From NCBI RefSeq assembly GCF_013387495.1, contig NZ_JABZEE010000004.1:1-64000 (forward strand): 64,000 bases of DNA, written 5' to 3'. The stretch is from Streptomyces sp. PKU-EA00015. Lineage in GTDB: Bacteria; Actinomycetota; Actinomycetes; Streptomycetales; Streptomycetaceae. The notes under the pieces were generated by a model. That model was not told the origin of the DNA. It did no database searches and was given only the letters and a program-made list of their open reading frames with translations. Positions 28,184 to 38,718 of the stretch are shown here, piece by piece. Every line of letters begins with the position of its first letter. Position 1 is the first letter of the stretch. The position numbers and the translations under genes are program-made.

Positions 28184-28270
28184 AGTCAACAAAGTGAGTA
28201 GGTGCGAGGAGGCTAGTGGTCGCACGCGTGGCGCGTCCAGGCTTGAGTACTCACTTTTTTGATTACTCAC
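28184..28270. promoter_or_regulatory. PadR operator region: inverted 17-mers and TACTCAC repeats
   Basis: ARTCAAMAAAGTGAGTA occurs on the plus strand at 28184-28200 and on the minus strand at 28264-28248, identical at 15 of 17 bases. A further TACTCAC lies at 28264-28270, and TGAGTACTCA (28244-28253) is a perfect palindrome. One copy abuts each divergent gene start. Confidence 0.7.
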
Positions 28271-28291
28271 GCGTGCTGCTAGCGTCAGGCC

Positions 28292-28864
28292 ATGGCACTG
28301 CGCAACGCCGTTCTCGCGGCCCTGCTGGAAGGCGAAGCGTCCGGCTACGACCTGGCCAAGGGCTTCGACGCGACCGTGGCCAATTTCTGGGCCACCACCC
28401 CGCAGCAGCTCTACCGCGAGCTGGAACGCATGGAGACCGAGGGCCTGATCGCCGCCCGTGTGGTGGTTCAGGAGCGACGCCCCAACAAGCGGGTGTACTC
28501 GCTCACCGAGGCGGGCCGGGTGGCCCTCAGACGGTTCACCTCCCAGGTCCCGAAGCCCAGCGCGATCCGTGACGAACTCCTTGTCCAGGTCCAGGCCGTC
28601 GACGACGGCGACCTCGAAGCCGTGCACGCATCCGTCGGCGACCTGCTCGACCGGTCGCGAGGCAAGCTCGCCCGCTACGAGCGCCTCCGTGACCGGCTGC
28701 TCCGTGGCGCGGACGAGACCGATCACCTCACGCATGCCGAGCGCGTGGGGCCTTACCTCACCCTGTTGCGCGGCATGGCCTTCGAGCGCGAGAACATCCG
28801 CTGGGCCGAGGAGGTGCTCGATGTGCTCGCGAGACGATCGGGCGGTTCCGCCTCACGGGAGTGA
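28292..28864 (+). CDS. PadR-family transcriptional regulator
   Basis: A 190-aa regulator with an N-terminal winged helix at about residues 1-85 (LRNAVLAALLEGEASGYDLA, TPQQLYRELERMETEGLI, RPNKRVYSLTEAGR) and a C-terminal Vir-type helical dimerisation domain at about 95-180. PadR proteins usually repress a divergent gene in response to phenolic or antibiotic-like ligands. Here the divergent SnoaL-like gene shares the operator repeats, which strongly suggests a local autoregulated switch. No strong ribosome-binding site precedes the ATG. Confidence 0.93.
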   Translation: MALRNAVLAALLEGEASGYDLAKGFDATVANFWATTPQQLYRELERMETEGLIAARVVVQERRPNKRVYSLTEAGRVALRRFTSQVPKPSAIRDELLVQVQAVDDGDLEAVHASVGDLLDRSRGKLARYERLRDRLLRGADETDHLTHAERVGPYLTLLRGMAFERENIRWAEEVLDVLARRSGGSASRE

Positions 28865-28981
28865 GGCGGAACGACGACTCGAGCCCGCATCGCGCCCCAC
28901 CCCGTACAAACTCCGCAGACAGGCCGCCATACTGGACGGGCCGGGGAGGGCGCAGGACAGCGACGGGGGCGACAGCACGAG

Positions 28982-31246
<2,265 letters not shown>

Positions 31247-31318
31247 CCTGGGCGTCGTCACAGGATCATGCCGACAGCAGGGGGCGCGCCGGGGGCCGGG
31301 AGGGGTTAGGGTCCGGCC

Positions 31319-32851
31319 ATGCCCGCACACGCCTCGTACGACGCCGTCATCGTCGGCGGCGGCCACAACGGCCTGGTCGCCGCCGCCTACCTCGCCCGCG
31401 CCGGACGCTCGGTCCTGCTGCTGGAACGCAGCGGGACCACCGGAGGAGCGGCCGTCTCGACCCGTCCCTTCCCGGGCGTCGACGCGCGCCTGTCCCGGTT
31501 CTCGTACCTCGTCTCGCTGCTGCCCGACAAGATCGTCCGCGATCTCGAACTGGACTTCGCCGTCCGCAAGCGCACCGTGTCCTCGTACACCCCACGCGGC
31601 AGCGGCGGACTGCTGGTCGGCGGGCCCGGAACGGCGCAGTCGTTCGCCGGCACCACCCGCGGCGAGCGGGAGTACGCGGCCTGGCAGGAGTTCTACGGCC
31701 TCACGCGCGAGGTCGCCGGGCGCGTGTTCCCGACGCTCACCGAGCCGCTTCCCTCACGGCAGGAACTGCGCGAGCGCGTCGGCGACGAGACCGCGTGGCG
31801 GATGCTGTTCGAGGAGCCGATCGGCGTCGCGATCGAGAAGCGGTTCGCCGACGACCTCGTCCGGGGCGTGGTGCTCACGGACGCGCTGATCGGCACGTTC
31901 GCCGACGCCCACGACCCGTCCCTGCCGCAGAACCGCTGCTTCCTGTACCACGTGATCGGCGGCGGCACGGGCGACTGGGACGTGCCCGTCGGTGGCATGG
32001 GGGCGCTGACCGACGCGCTGGCCGCCGCGGCCCGCGCGGCCGGCGCGGAGATCGCCGTCGCGCACGAGGTCACCGGTGTCGAGACGGACGGCGCACGGGC
32101 GGAGGTCACCTTCCGCACCCCCGACGCGGAAGGGACGGTCGCCGCCCGGCACGTACTGGTGAACGCCTCCCCGCAAGAACTCGCCGCCCTGCTCGGCGAG
32201 GAACCGCCGGCAGCCCCGGAGGGCGCCCAGCTGAAGGTGAACATGCTGCTGCGCCGGCTGCCGCGGCTGCGCGACCGCGGCGTGGACCCGAAGGACGCGT
32301 TCGCCGGGACCTTCCATGTCTCCGAGGGCTACGAGCAGTTGGCGACGGCCTACCGGGAGGCGGCGGCGGGCCGGCTGCCCAGTGCCCCTCCCTCCGAGAT
32401 CTACTGCCATTCGCTGACCGACCCGTCGATCCTCGGACCGGAGCTGGTGGCCGAGGGCCACCAGACGCTGACCCTGTTCGGACTGCACACCCCGGCGCGG
32501 CTGTTCGCCGCCGACAACGACGCCGTGCGCGCCGAACTGCTGGCCGCCACGCTCGCCGAGCTCGACTCGTACCTGGAGGAGCCGATCTCCGACTGCCTCG
32601 CCCTCGACGCGAACGGCGAGCCGTGCATCGAGGCGAAGACCCCGCTCGACCTGGAGCACGAGCTGCGGCTGCCCGGCGGGCACATCTTCCACCGGGACCT
32701 GTCGTTCCCCTACGCGACGGACGAGACGGGACGCTGGGGTGTGGAGACGGCGCACGCCAACGTCCTGCTGTGCGGCGCGGGCGCGGTACGCGGCGGCGGG
32801 GTCAGCGGCGTGCCCGGCCACAACGCCGCGATGGCGGCACTGGGCCGGTGA
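31319..32851 (+). CDS. FAD-dependent phytoene dehydrogenase/PYROXD2-like oxidoreductase
   Basis: A 510-aa flavoprotein with the dinucleotide-binding motif VIVGGGHNGLVAAAYLARAG at about residues 10-29 and E36 after it for ribose contact. The amine-oxidase/phytoene-desaturase fold follows, and the C-terminal FAD motif region ends with LCGAGAVRGGGVSGVPGHNA. It resembles CrtI-like and PYROXD2 proteins; no carotenoid genes are nearby, so a carotenoid role is not supported. It may desaturate another isoprenoid or lipid. A GGAGGGG ribosome-binding site precedes the ATG. Confidence 0.88.
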   Translation: MPAHASYDAVIVGGGHNGLVAAAYLARAGRSVLLLERSGTTGGAAVSTRPFPGVDARLSRFSYLVSLLPDKIVRDLELDFAVRKRTVSSYTPRGSGGLLVGGPGTAQSFAGTTRGEREYAAWQEFYGLTREVAGRVFPTLTEPLPSRQELRERVGDETAWRMLFEEPIGVAIEKRFADDLVRGVVLTDALIGTFADAHDPSLPQNRCFLYHVIGGGTGDWDVPVGGMGALTDALAAAARAAGAEIAVAHEVTGVETDGARAEVTFRTPDAEGTVAARHVLVNASPQELAALLGEEPPAAPEGAQLKVNMLLRRLPRLRDRGVDPKDAFAGTFHVSEGYEQLATAYREAAAGRLPSAPPSEIYCHSLTDPSILGPELVAEGHQTLTLFGLHTPARLFAADNDAVRAELLAATLAELDSYLEEPISDCLALDANGEPCIEAKTPLDLEHELRLPGGHIFHRDLSFPYATDETGRWGVETAHANVLLCGAGAVRGGGVSGVPGHNAAMAALGR

Positions 32852-32982
32852 AAGCCTGACGCCGGGTTCCGGGACGGAGCGCGGCCTGTTACCGGCCCGG
32901 GACGGTTCGCGGCCGGGATCTCGGTCCCGGGACGCCCGCCGCCCCGGGGATGGGCGCGCGCGGCCCGTCGCGATGCCGTCGC

Positions 32983-34803
32983 TCAGTCGCGGGACGGCGC
33001 CCAGCCGACCGCCTCGAGCCGCGCGGCGTCCGAGGGGCGCGCCTCGTCGAAGAGCGCGCGGCCGTGCTCGTCGTCCACGCGCATCGCGTCCACGTACACC
33101 CCGCGCCCGACGTAGAGACGGTCGGTGGTGTACCGCCAGCGCAGGCGCACCTCCGCGCCGCGCCACGCCGACAGGTCCGCCGACAACCGGTGCCAGACGC
33201 GCCCCGACCAGCCGGTCGCCGTGCCCGCGGGATGCTGCTGCTCCCCTTCGTCGGGGTGCGTGGTCGTGAACGGCACCGGCTGCCAGCTCGCCCCGCCGTC
33301 CGCCGACGCCTCCAGGAACACCCGGTCCGCGCCGGGCTCGGTGTCCCACCACAGGAAGCAGCCGAGCCGTCCGGCCGCGGGCCCGAGCGGTGGCAGGGTG
33401 AGGGTGGCGGTCGTGGCGCCCGCCATGCCGCCGAACCAGGCGGTGCGCCCGTGCGCCGGACGTACGGCGACGGCGCGCGCGAGGTTGTTGGCGGCCGCCA
33501 CGCGGGGCGCACTGCCCGAACGCCAACTGCGCACGGGGTGGACGGAGTTCCCGAGGACGACCAGGAACGAGTCGGTGGTCGGGTCGAGAACCAGGCTGGT
33601 GCCGGTGAATCCGGTGTGACCGGCGGTCCGGGGCGTGGCCATGGCGCCCATGTACCAGTGCTGGTGCAACTCGAAGCCGAGGCCGTGCTCGTCGCCGGGG
33701 AACGCCGTGTTGAAGTCGGTGAACATCAGCTCGACGGATTCCGGCGCGAGGATGCGGGAGCGGCCGTAGCCGCCGCCGTTGAGCAGGGTGCGGGCGAGGA
33801 TCGCGAGATCCCACGCGCGGGAGAAGACACCGGCGTGGCCCGCGACACCGCCGAAGCTGTACGCGTTCTCGTCGTGGACCTCCCCCCACACCAGTCCGCG
33901 CTCCAGCCCCGACCAGGGCAGCCGGGCGTCCTCGGTCGCGGCGATCTGCGGCTTCCACTCGGCGGGCGGGTTGAAGCGGGTGCGGTCCATGCCGAGCGGA
34001 GCGGTGATCTCGTCGTGGAGCAGGGTGTCCAGAGTGTGACCGGTGATCTTCTCCAGGACGAGCTGGAGCGCGATCAGATTCAGGTCGGAGTAGAGGTATC
34101 GCGTGCCCGGGGCGTTCGCCGGGGCCTCGTTCCACAGCAGGCGCAGCCGACCCTCCTGCGTGGGCTCCTTGAAGAGCGGGATCCAGGCCCGCAGGCCGGA
34201 GGTGTGGGTGAGCACCTGCCGCACGGTGATGTCCTGCTTGCCCGCGCCGCCGAACTCGGGCACGTACGAGGCGACGGCCGACTCCAGTGCCAGGGCGCCG
34301 CGTTCGATCTGCTGCACGGCGAGGATCGAGGTGAACAGCTTGGAGACGGACGCCAGGTCGAAGACGGTGTCCTCGGCCATAGGGATCTGCTGGTCCGCGG
34401 GCAGCTCCACGGCCGTGTCGGTCACCTCGTCGTACGAGGAGTAGCGCAGCGCCTTCCCGATGGCCCGGTGCAGGGCGACCGTGCCGCCCCGCCCGGCGAG
34501 CAGCACCGCCCCGGCGTACCAGGGATGCTTGGGGGACGGGCGCAGGAACGACTCGGCGTCGGTGACGAGACGGTCGAGATGCGGGGCGAGCAGCCCGGCG
34601 CGATCCGGGGTGCCGCGCCGCAGTGTCGGCCGGTGGGCGGGCCCTCCGCCGCCACCGGAAGCGGGGCCCAGGGGCGCACCCGTGGCCGGCGCCGCGAAGG
34701 GGACGGATGCCAGGGTGAGCGCTCCCCCCAGCGCCAGCAGGCCGCTGCCCAGTCTCCTCCGGCTGATCGCCCTGCTCCCTCTGTCCGCTGCGTCCTCGGT
34801 CAT
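32983..34803 (-). CDS. Tat-exported serine hydrolase (beta-lactamase fold) with C-terminal beta-sandwich
   Basis: A 606-aa exported protein. A twin-arginine signal (AISRRRLGSGLLALGGAL) is at about residues 11-28. The beta-lactamase-fold domain is at about 60-440 with S152-V-S-K155, a Tyr motif near YLYSDLN, and a late HTGFTG box. The C-terminal 150 residues form a beta-sandwich resembling adhesive or carbohydrate-binding modules (FLWWDTEPGADRVFLEAS). D-aminopeptidases and esterases of this type act in the envelope or outside the cell; the substrate is unknown. ATG at 34803 is chosen over an upstream start because AGGAAGGA precedes it and the Tat signal follows. Confidence 0.88.
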   Translation of the reverse strand: MTEDAADRGSRAISRRRLGSGLLALGGALTLASVPFAAPATGAPLGPASGGGGGPAHRPTLRRGTPDRAGLLAPHLDRLVTDAESFLRPSPKHPWYAGAVLLAGRGGTVALHRAIGKALRYSSYDEVTDTAVELPADQQIPMAEDTVFDLASVSKLFTSILAVQQIERGALALESAVASYVPEFGGAGKQDITVRQVLTHTSGLRAWIPLFKEPTQEGRLRLLWNEAPANAPGTRYLYSDLNLIALQLVLEKITGHTLDTLLHDEITAPLGMDRTRFNPPAEWKPQIAATEDARLPWSGLERGLVWGEVHDENAYSFGGVAGHAGVFSRAWDLAILARTLLNGGGYGRSRILAPESVELMFTDFNTAFPGDEHGLGFELHQHWYMGAMATPRTAGHTGFTGTSLVLDPTTDSFLVVLGNSVHPVRSWRSGSAPRVAAANNLARAVAVRPAHGRTAWFGGMAGATTATLTLPPLGPAAGRLGCFLWWDTEPGADRVFLEASADGGASWQPVPFTTTHPDEGEQQHPAGTATGWSGRVWHRLSADLSAWRGAEVRLRWRYTTDRLYVGRGVYVDAMRVDDEHGRALFDEARPSDAARLEAVGWAPSRD

Positions 34804-34893
34804 ACGGAATCCTTCCTGAAAGTATCTTTCGGATCTTCCGCGCCACGTGAAACTTTCTTGCCGGACGGGTGGAGTGTCAACCACCCCAAGGAA

Positions 34894-34910
34894 TCTGACG
34901 ATCCATCAGA
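34894..34910. promoter_or_regulatory. TCTGAC-type inverted repeat, copy 1
   Basis: TCTGACGATCCATCAGA, with AA before and AAA after, shares AATCTGAC-N5-RTCAGAAAA with 47532-47553. It ends 43 nt before the nitronate monooxygenase start. Confidence 0.55.
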
Positions 34911-34952
34911 AAATGTCTTCCCTCGTCCGGCGGCCTGCGGCATCCTGCGCCC

Positions 34953-36062
34953 ATGGAGACGGAGCTGAGCAGACAACTGGGCATCGAGCACGCCATCTTC
35001 GGCTTCACACCGTTCCCCGCGGTGGCTGCCGCCATCTCCCGAGCGGGAGGCTTCGGCGTCCTCGGCGCCGTCCGTTACACGGCGCCCGACGACCTCGCAC
35101 GCGACCTCGACTGGCTCCACGGCCACGCCGACGGCAAGCCGTACGGCCTCGACGTCGTCATGCCCGCCAGGAAAGTCGAGGGCGTGAGCGAGGCCGATGT
35201 GGAGGCGATGATCCCCGAAGCGCACCGGCAGTTCGTCCGCGACACCCTCGCCGAGCACGGCGTCCCCGAACTCGCCGAGGGCGAGAGGTCCGGCTGGCGC
35301 ATCACCGGCTGGATGGAGGAGGTGGCCCGCCGTCAGCTCGACGTCGCCTTCGACCGCCCCGTCCGTCTGCTCGCGAACGCCCTCGGCTCCCCGCCCGCCG
35401 ACGTCGTGGAACGCGCCCACGACCACGGCGTCCTCGTCGCCGCGCTCGCGGGCAGCGCCCGGCACGCCCGCCACCACGCCGAGGCGGGGATCGACGTCGT
35501 CGTCGCCCAGGGATACGAGGCAGGCGGACACACCGGCGAGATCGCCTCCATGGTGCTCACCCCCGAAGTCGCGGACGCCGTCGCTCCGTTGCCCGTGCTC
35601 GCCGCCGGCGGCATCGGCAGCGGCGAACAGATCGCCGCCGGTCTCGCGCTCGGCGCGCAGGGCGTGTGGCTCGGCTCGCTGTGGCTCACCACCACCGAAG
35701 CCCGGCTCGGTTCCCGGGCGCTGACGGCCAAACTGCTGGCCGCGGGCTCCGGCGACACCGTGCGCTCGCGCGCTCTGACCGGCAAGCCGGCCCGCCAGTT
35801 GCGCACCGCGTGGACCGACGCCTGGGACGACCCGGCCGGTCCCGGCCCGTTGCCCATGCCGTTGCAGGGCCTCCTCGTCGCCGAGGCCGTCTCCCGCATC
35901 CAGCGGTACGAGGTCGAGCCGCTGCTCGGCACGCCGGTCGGCCAGATCGTCGGCCGCATGAACGCCGAACGCCCCGTCCAGGAGGTCTTCGACGACCTCA
36001 CCCGCGGCTTCGAGCGTGCCGTCGACCGCATCAACCGCATCGCAGGAAGGAACTGGTCATGA
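34953..36062 (+). CDS. Nitronate monooxygenase / FMN-dependent oxidoreductase
   Basis: A 369-aa FMN-binding TIM barrel of the 2-nitropropane dioxygenase family. Phosphate- and flavin-binding elements include the N-terminal HAIFGFTPFPAVAAAISRAG with GGFGVLGA, the central AQGYEAGGHTGE, and AAGGIGSGEQIAAGLALGA followed by GVWLGS. The family includes true nitronate monooxygenases and members of mycobacterial cholesterol clusters (YrpB) whose substrate is unclear. The stop overlaps the next start as ATGA, so it is co-translated with an acyl-CoA synthetase. The upstream TCTGAC palindrome is shared with the sterol-type cluster at 47.5 kb. Confidence 0.9.
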   Translation: METELSRQLGIEHAIFGFTPFPAVAAAISRAGGFGVLGAVRYTAPDDLARDLDWLHGHADGKPYGLDVVMPARKVEGVSEADVEAMIPEAHRQFVRDTLAEHGVPELAEGERSGWRITGWMEEVARRQLDVAFDRPVRLLANALGSPPADVVERAHDHGVLVAALAGSARHARHHAEAGIDVVVAQGYEAGGHTGEIASMVLTPEVADAVAPLPVLAAGGIGSGEQIAAGLALGAQGVWLGSLWLTTTEARLGSRALTAKLLAAGSGDTVRSRALTGKPARQLRTAWTDAWDDPAGPGPLPMPLQGLLVAEAVSRIQRYEVEPLLGTPVGQIVGRMNAERPVQEVFDDLTRGFERAVDRINRIAGRNWS

Positions 36063-37681
36063 CCCACCTCGCAGGCGGACCGGGCGGGACGCAGGAGCCG
36101 GGCCTCCCGGGCGCGCCCCACCACCCTGGCCCGCTCCGGACCCCGGGCGGCTTCTGGGCACAGGCCGCCGCCGACCCCGGCCGCACTGTCCTCACCTGCC
36201 CGGACGGCGAGCAGTGGGAGGCGGGACGGCTGCACGCCGCCGCCAACCGGCTCGTCCACGGACTGCGGGCGGCCGGGCTGCGGCGCGGCGACGCCTTCGC
36301 CGTGGTCCTGCCCAACGGGGCCGAACTGGTCACCGCGGCCCTCGCCGCGGCCCAGGCCGGGCTCTACCTCGTCCCCGTCAACCACCATCTGGTCGGCCCG
36401 GAGATCGCCTGGATCGTGTCCGACTCCGGTGCCGAAGTCCTCATCGCGCACGAACGCTTCGCCGACGCGGCGACGGCCGCCGCCGACGAGGCGAAGCTGC
36501 CCGCGGGCCGCCGCTACGCCGTGGGTGAGGTGGCCGGATTCCGCCCCTACGCCGACCTGCTCGACGGGCAGCCGGAGACCCCGCCCGCGGACCGCACGCT
36601 CGGCTGGGTCATGAACTACACCTCCGGCACGACGGGCCGCCCCCGGGGGATCCGCCGGCCGCTGCCCGGAAAGACGCCCGAGGAGACGCACCTCGGCGGG
36701 TTCCTCGGCATCTTCGGGATCAAGCCGTACGACGGGAACGTCCATCTCGTCTGCTCGCCGCTCTACCACACGGCCGTGCTGCAGTTCGCGACGGCGGCCC
36801 TGCACATCGGGCATCCGCTCGTCCTGATGGACAAGTGGGCACCCGAGGAGATGCTGCGGCTCATCGACGCCTGCCGCTGCACGCACACCCACATGGTGCC
36901 CACCCAGTTCCACCGGCTCCTCGCGCTGCCGGACGAGGTCAGGAAGCGCTACGACGTCTCCTCCATGCGACACGCCGTCCACGGCGCCGCCCCCTGCCCC
37001 GACCACATCAAACGAGCCATGATCGACTGGTGGGGGAACTGCGTCGAGGAGTACTACGCGGCGAGTGAGGGCGGCGGAGCCTTCGCGACAGCCGAGGACT
37101 GGCTGAGGAAGCCCGGCACCGTGGGAAGGGCGTGGCCCATCAGCGAGCTGGCCGTGCTCGACGACGACGGGAGGCACCTGCCGCCGGGGGAGGTCGGCAC
37201 GGTCTACATGAAGATGACGACGGGGGGCTTCAGTTACCACAAGGACGAGGCGAAGACGGCGAGAAACCGCGTCGGCGATTTCTTCACCGTCGGCGATCTC
37301 GGGTACCTCGACGAGGACGGCTACCTCTTCCTGCGCGACCGCAAGATCGACATGATCATCTCCGGCGGGGTCAACATCTACCCGGCCGAGATCGAGTCGG
37401 TGCTGCTCACGCACCCGGCTGTGGCCGACGCCGCCGTGTTCGGCATCCCGCACGCGGACTGGGGCGAGGAGGTCAAGGCCGTCGTGGAAGCGGCGGACGG
37501 CCACGCCCCGGACGCGTCCCTCGCCGCGGACATCCTCGCCCACTGCGCGAGCGGACTGGCCGCCTACAAGCGCCCCAGGTCCGTCGACTTCGTGACGACG
37601 ATGCCCCGCGACCCGAACGGCAAGCTCTACAAGCGCCGGCTCCGCGAGCCGTACTGGCGGGGCCACGACCGCCCGGTGTGA
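36059..37681 (+). CDS. Acyl-CoA synthetase (AMP-binding, FadD-like)
   Basis: A 540-aa adenylate-forming ligase. The P-loop-like motif NYTSGTTGRPRGIRR is at about residue 185, the adenine-binding EYYAASEGGGA at about 325-335, VGDLGYLDEDGYLFLRDRKI at about 415-435, and the C-terminal catalytic Lys in NGKLYKRRL near 525. It activates a carboxylic acid as acyl-AMP and then acyl-CoA; chain type unknown. ATGA overlap with the nitronate monooxygenase gene. The first 25 residues are Gly/Pro-rich and unlike the family, so the real start could be slightly downstream, although GGAAGGA before this ATG supports it. Confidence 0.9.
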   Translation: MTHLAGGPGGTQEPGLPGAPHHPGPLRTPGGFWAQAAADPGRTVLTCPDGEQWEAGRLHAAANRLVHGLRAAGLRRGDAFAVVLPNGAELVTAALAAAQAGLYLVPVNHHLVGPEIAWIVSDSGAEVLIAHERFADAATAAADEAKLPAGRRYAVGEVAGFRPYADLLDGQPETPPADRTLGWVMNYTSGTTGRPRGIRRPLPGKTPEETHLGGFLGIFGIKPYDGNVHLVCSPLYHTAVLQFATAALHIGHPLVLMDKWAPEEMLRLIDACRCTHTHMVPTQFHRLLALPDEVRKRYDVSSMRHAVHGAAPCPDHIKRAMIDWWGNCVEEYYAASEGGGAFATAEDWLRKPGTVGRAWPISELAVLDDDGRHLPPGEVGTVYMKMTTGGFSYHKDEAKTARNRVGDFFTVGDLGYLDEDGYLFLRDRKIDMIISGGVNIYPAEIESVLLTHPAVADAAVFGIPHADWGEEVKAVVEAADGHAPDASLAADILAHCASGLAAYKRPRSVDFVTTMPRDPNGKLYKRRLREPYWRGHDRPV

Positions 37682-37749
37682 CGAGCCCCGGGGCCTCGCG
37701 CGCCGCCGCGCCGCCGGCGCAGTCTGCGGTGCCCGTGCGGCTGTGCGTA

Positions 37750-37822
37750 CCGCCGGTGCGGCTGTGCTGTCTCCGCCGCCGGTGCCCGTCTGTACCGCCG
37801 GTACTGCCCGTGCCGCCGGTGC
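37750..37822 (+). repeat. Degenerate short repeats (CCGCCGGTGC units)
   Basis: Four copies of CCGCCGGTRC start at 37750, 37776, 37795 and 37813, within the otherwise gene-free 37682-38244. This whole stretch lacks coding character and lies where the front half of the antiporter gene would be expected. Confidence 0.5.
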
Positions 37823-38244
37823 AGCCTGCGGAGCGGCGTGGGCCGAGCGCCCCGCCCTTCGCCGTCGCCGTGGCCGCAGGCCCGCCCGCACGGGCCGATG
37901 CCTCCCCGCCCCGCACTGCCCAGCCGCGCGGGGCCCGTGGGCGCCCCAGCGGGTCGCGCCGCAGCGGGCGCGGCCGCGGATGCCGGCGTACCGCGCCGAG
38001 CGCGTCCGGTGCAGGCCCGGGCCGAGCGGCCTGCACCGAGCGGAGCGCGTGTCTGGGGAGCGGCGTGCCGCGCGGGCCCCGTCCGCTCCGCGCGAAGCGC
38101 GAGGATGCTCACCGCTGCACGGGGCACGTGCGGGCCCGAGGACGCGACCGCCGCGAAGCGTGAGCCCGAGCGGCACCCGGCCGGGTCGCGCGCAGCAGGC
38201 TCTGTGCGACCGCACGGTCTGTGCCGACCGGGCATCGGCGGGGC

Positions 38245-38679
38245 ATGCGCCCCGGGGCGGCTGCGCGCACCGCATCGACCAGCGACGCCAAGGCGGTGTC
38301 GCCCACCATCGAGTCCGGCGTCGCGTCCGCCGGCCTGCCGCAGGCCGTCGTCGGCGTGGTCATCGCGCTGCTCGTCCTGCTGCCCGAGACGCTCGCCGCC
38401 GTACGGGCGGCCCGCCGCGACCGCGTCCAGACGAGCCTGAACCTGGCGCTCGGCTCCGCCGTGGCCAGCATCGGGCTGACCATCCCCGCCATCGCCCTCG
38501 CCACTGTCTGGCTCGAGGGACCGCTGCTGCTCGGCCTGAGCGCCACCCATATGGTGCTGCTCGCGCTCACCGTGGTCGTCGGCGCGCTGACCGTGGTGCC
38601 GGGCCGGGCGACGCTGCTGCAGGGCGAGGTGCACCTGGCGATCCTCGCCGCCTACGTGTTCCTCGCCGTCAGCCCGTAG
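38245..38679 (+). pseudogene. C-terminal remnant of a Ca2+/H+ antiporter (ChaA-like)
   Basis: The frame encodes about 144 residues. From about residue 15 on (KAVSPTIESGV, GLPQAVVGVVIALLVLLPET, TSLNLALGSAVASIGLTIPA, LLQGEVHLAILAAYVF) it matches the second half of ChaA/CaxA-type cation exchangers, including the conserved acidic helix with PET and the ALGSAVASIGLT helix. A complete protein would have about 360 residues with a matching N-terminal half containing another such motif. That half is missing and replaced by repetitive non-coding-like DNA. It is probably a decayed gene, although a stand-alone half-exchanger that dimerises cannot be fully excluded. Confidence 0.7.
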
Positions 38680-38710
38680 GCCGCCGGGACACCGCGACGC
38701 CCCGGCGGCC
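38679..38710. terminator. Terminator hairpin between convergent genes
   Basis: Perfect 10-bp arms (38679-38688 and 38701-38710) with a 12-nt loop, just before the stop of the penicillin acylase on the minus strand. Confidence 0.65.
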
Positions 38711-38718
38711 AAGGCGGC

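Noticed and set aside
31319..32851. A carotenoid biosynthesis gene
   Set aside because: Only a general phytoene-dehydrogenase-like fold is visible; no crtB, crtE or crtY genes adjoin.
36059..37681. Assigning FadD17 or FadD3 from steroid pathways to this synthetase
   Set aside because: The sequence does not resemble what I remember of either; only the operon partner and the shared palindrome suggest a link.
37682..38244. A possible CRISPR or minisatellite in the repeat-rich stretch
   Set aside because: The units are 10 bp, imperfect and irregularly spaced at 18-26 nt, without constant repeats or spacers.
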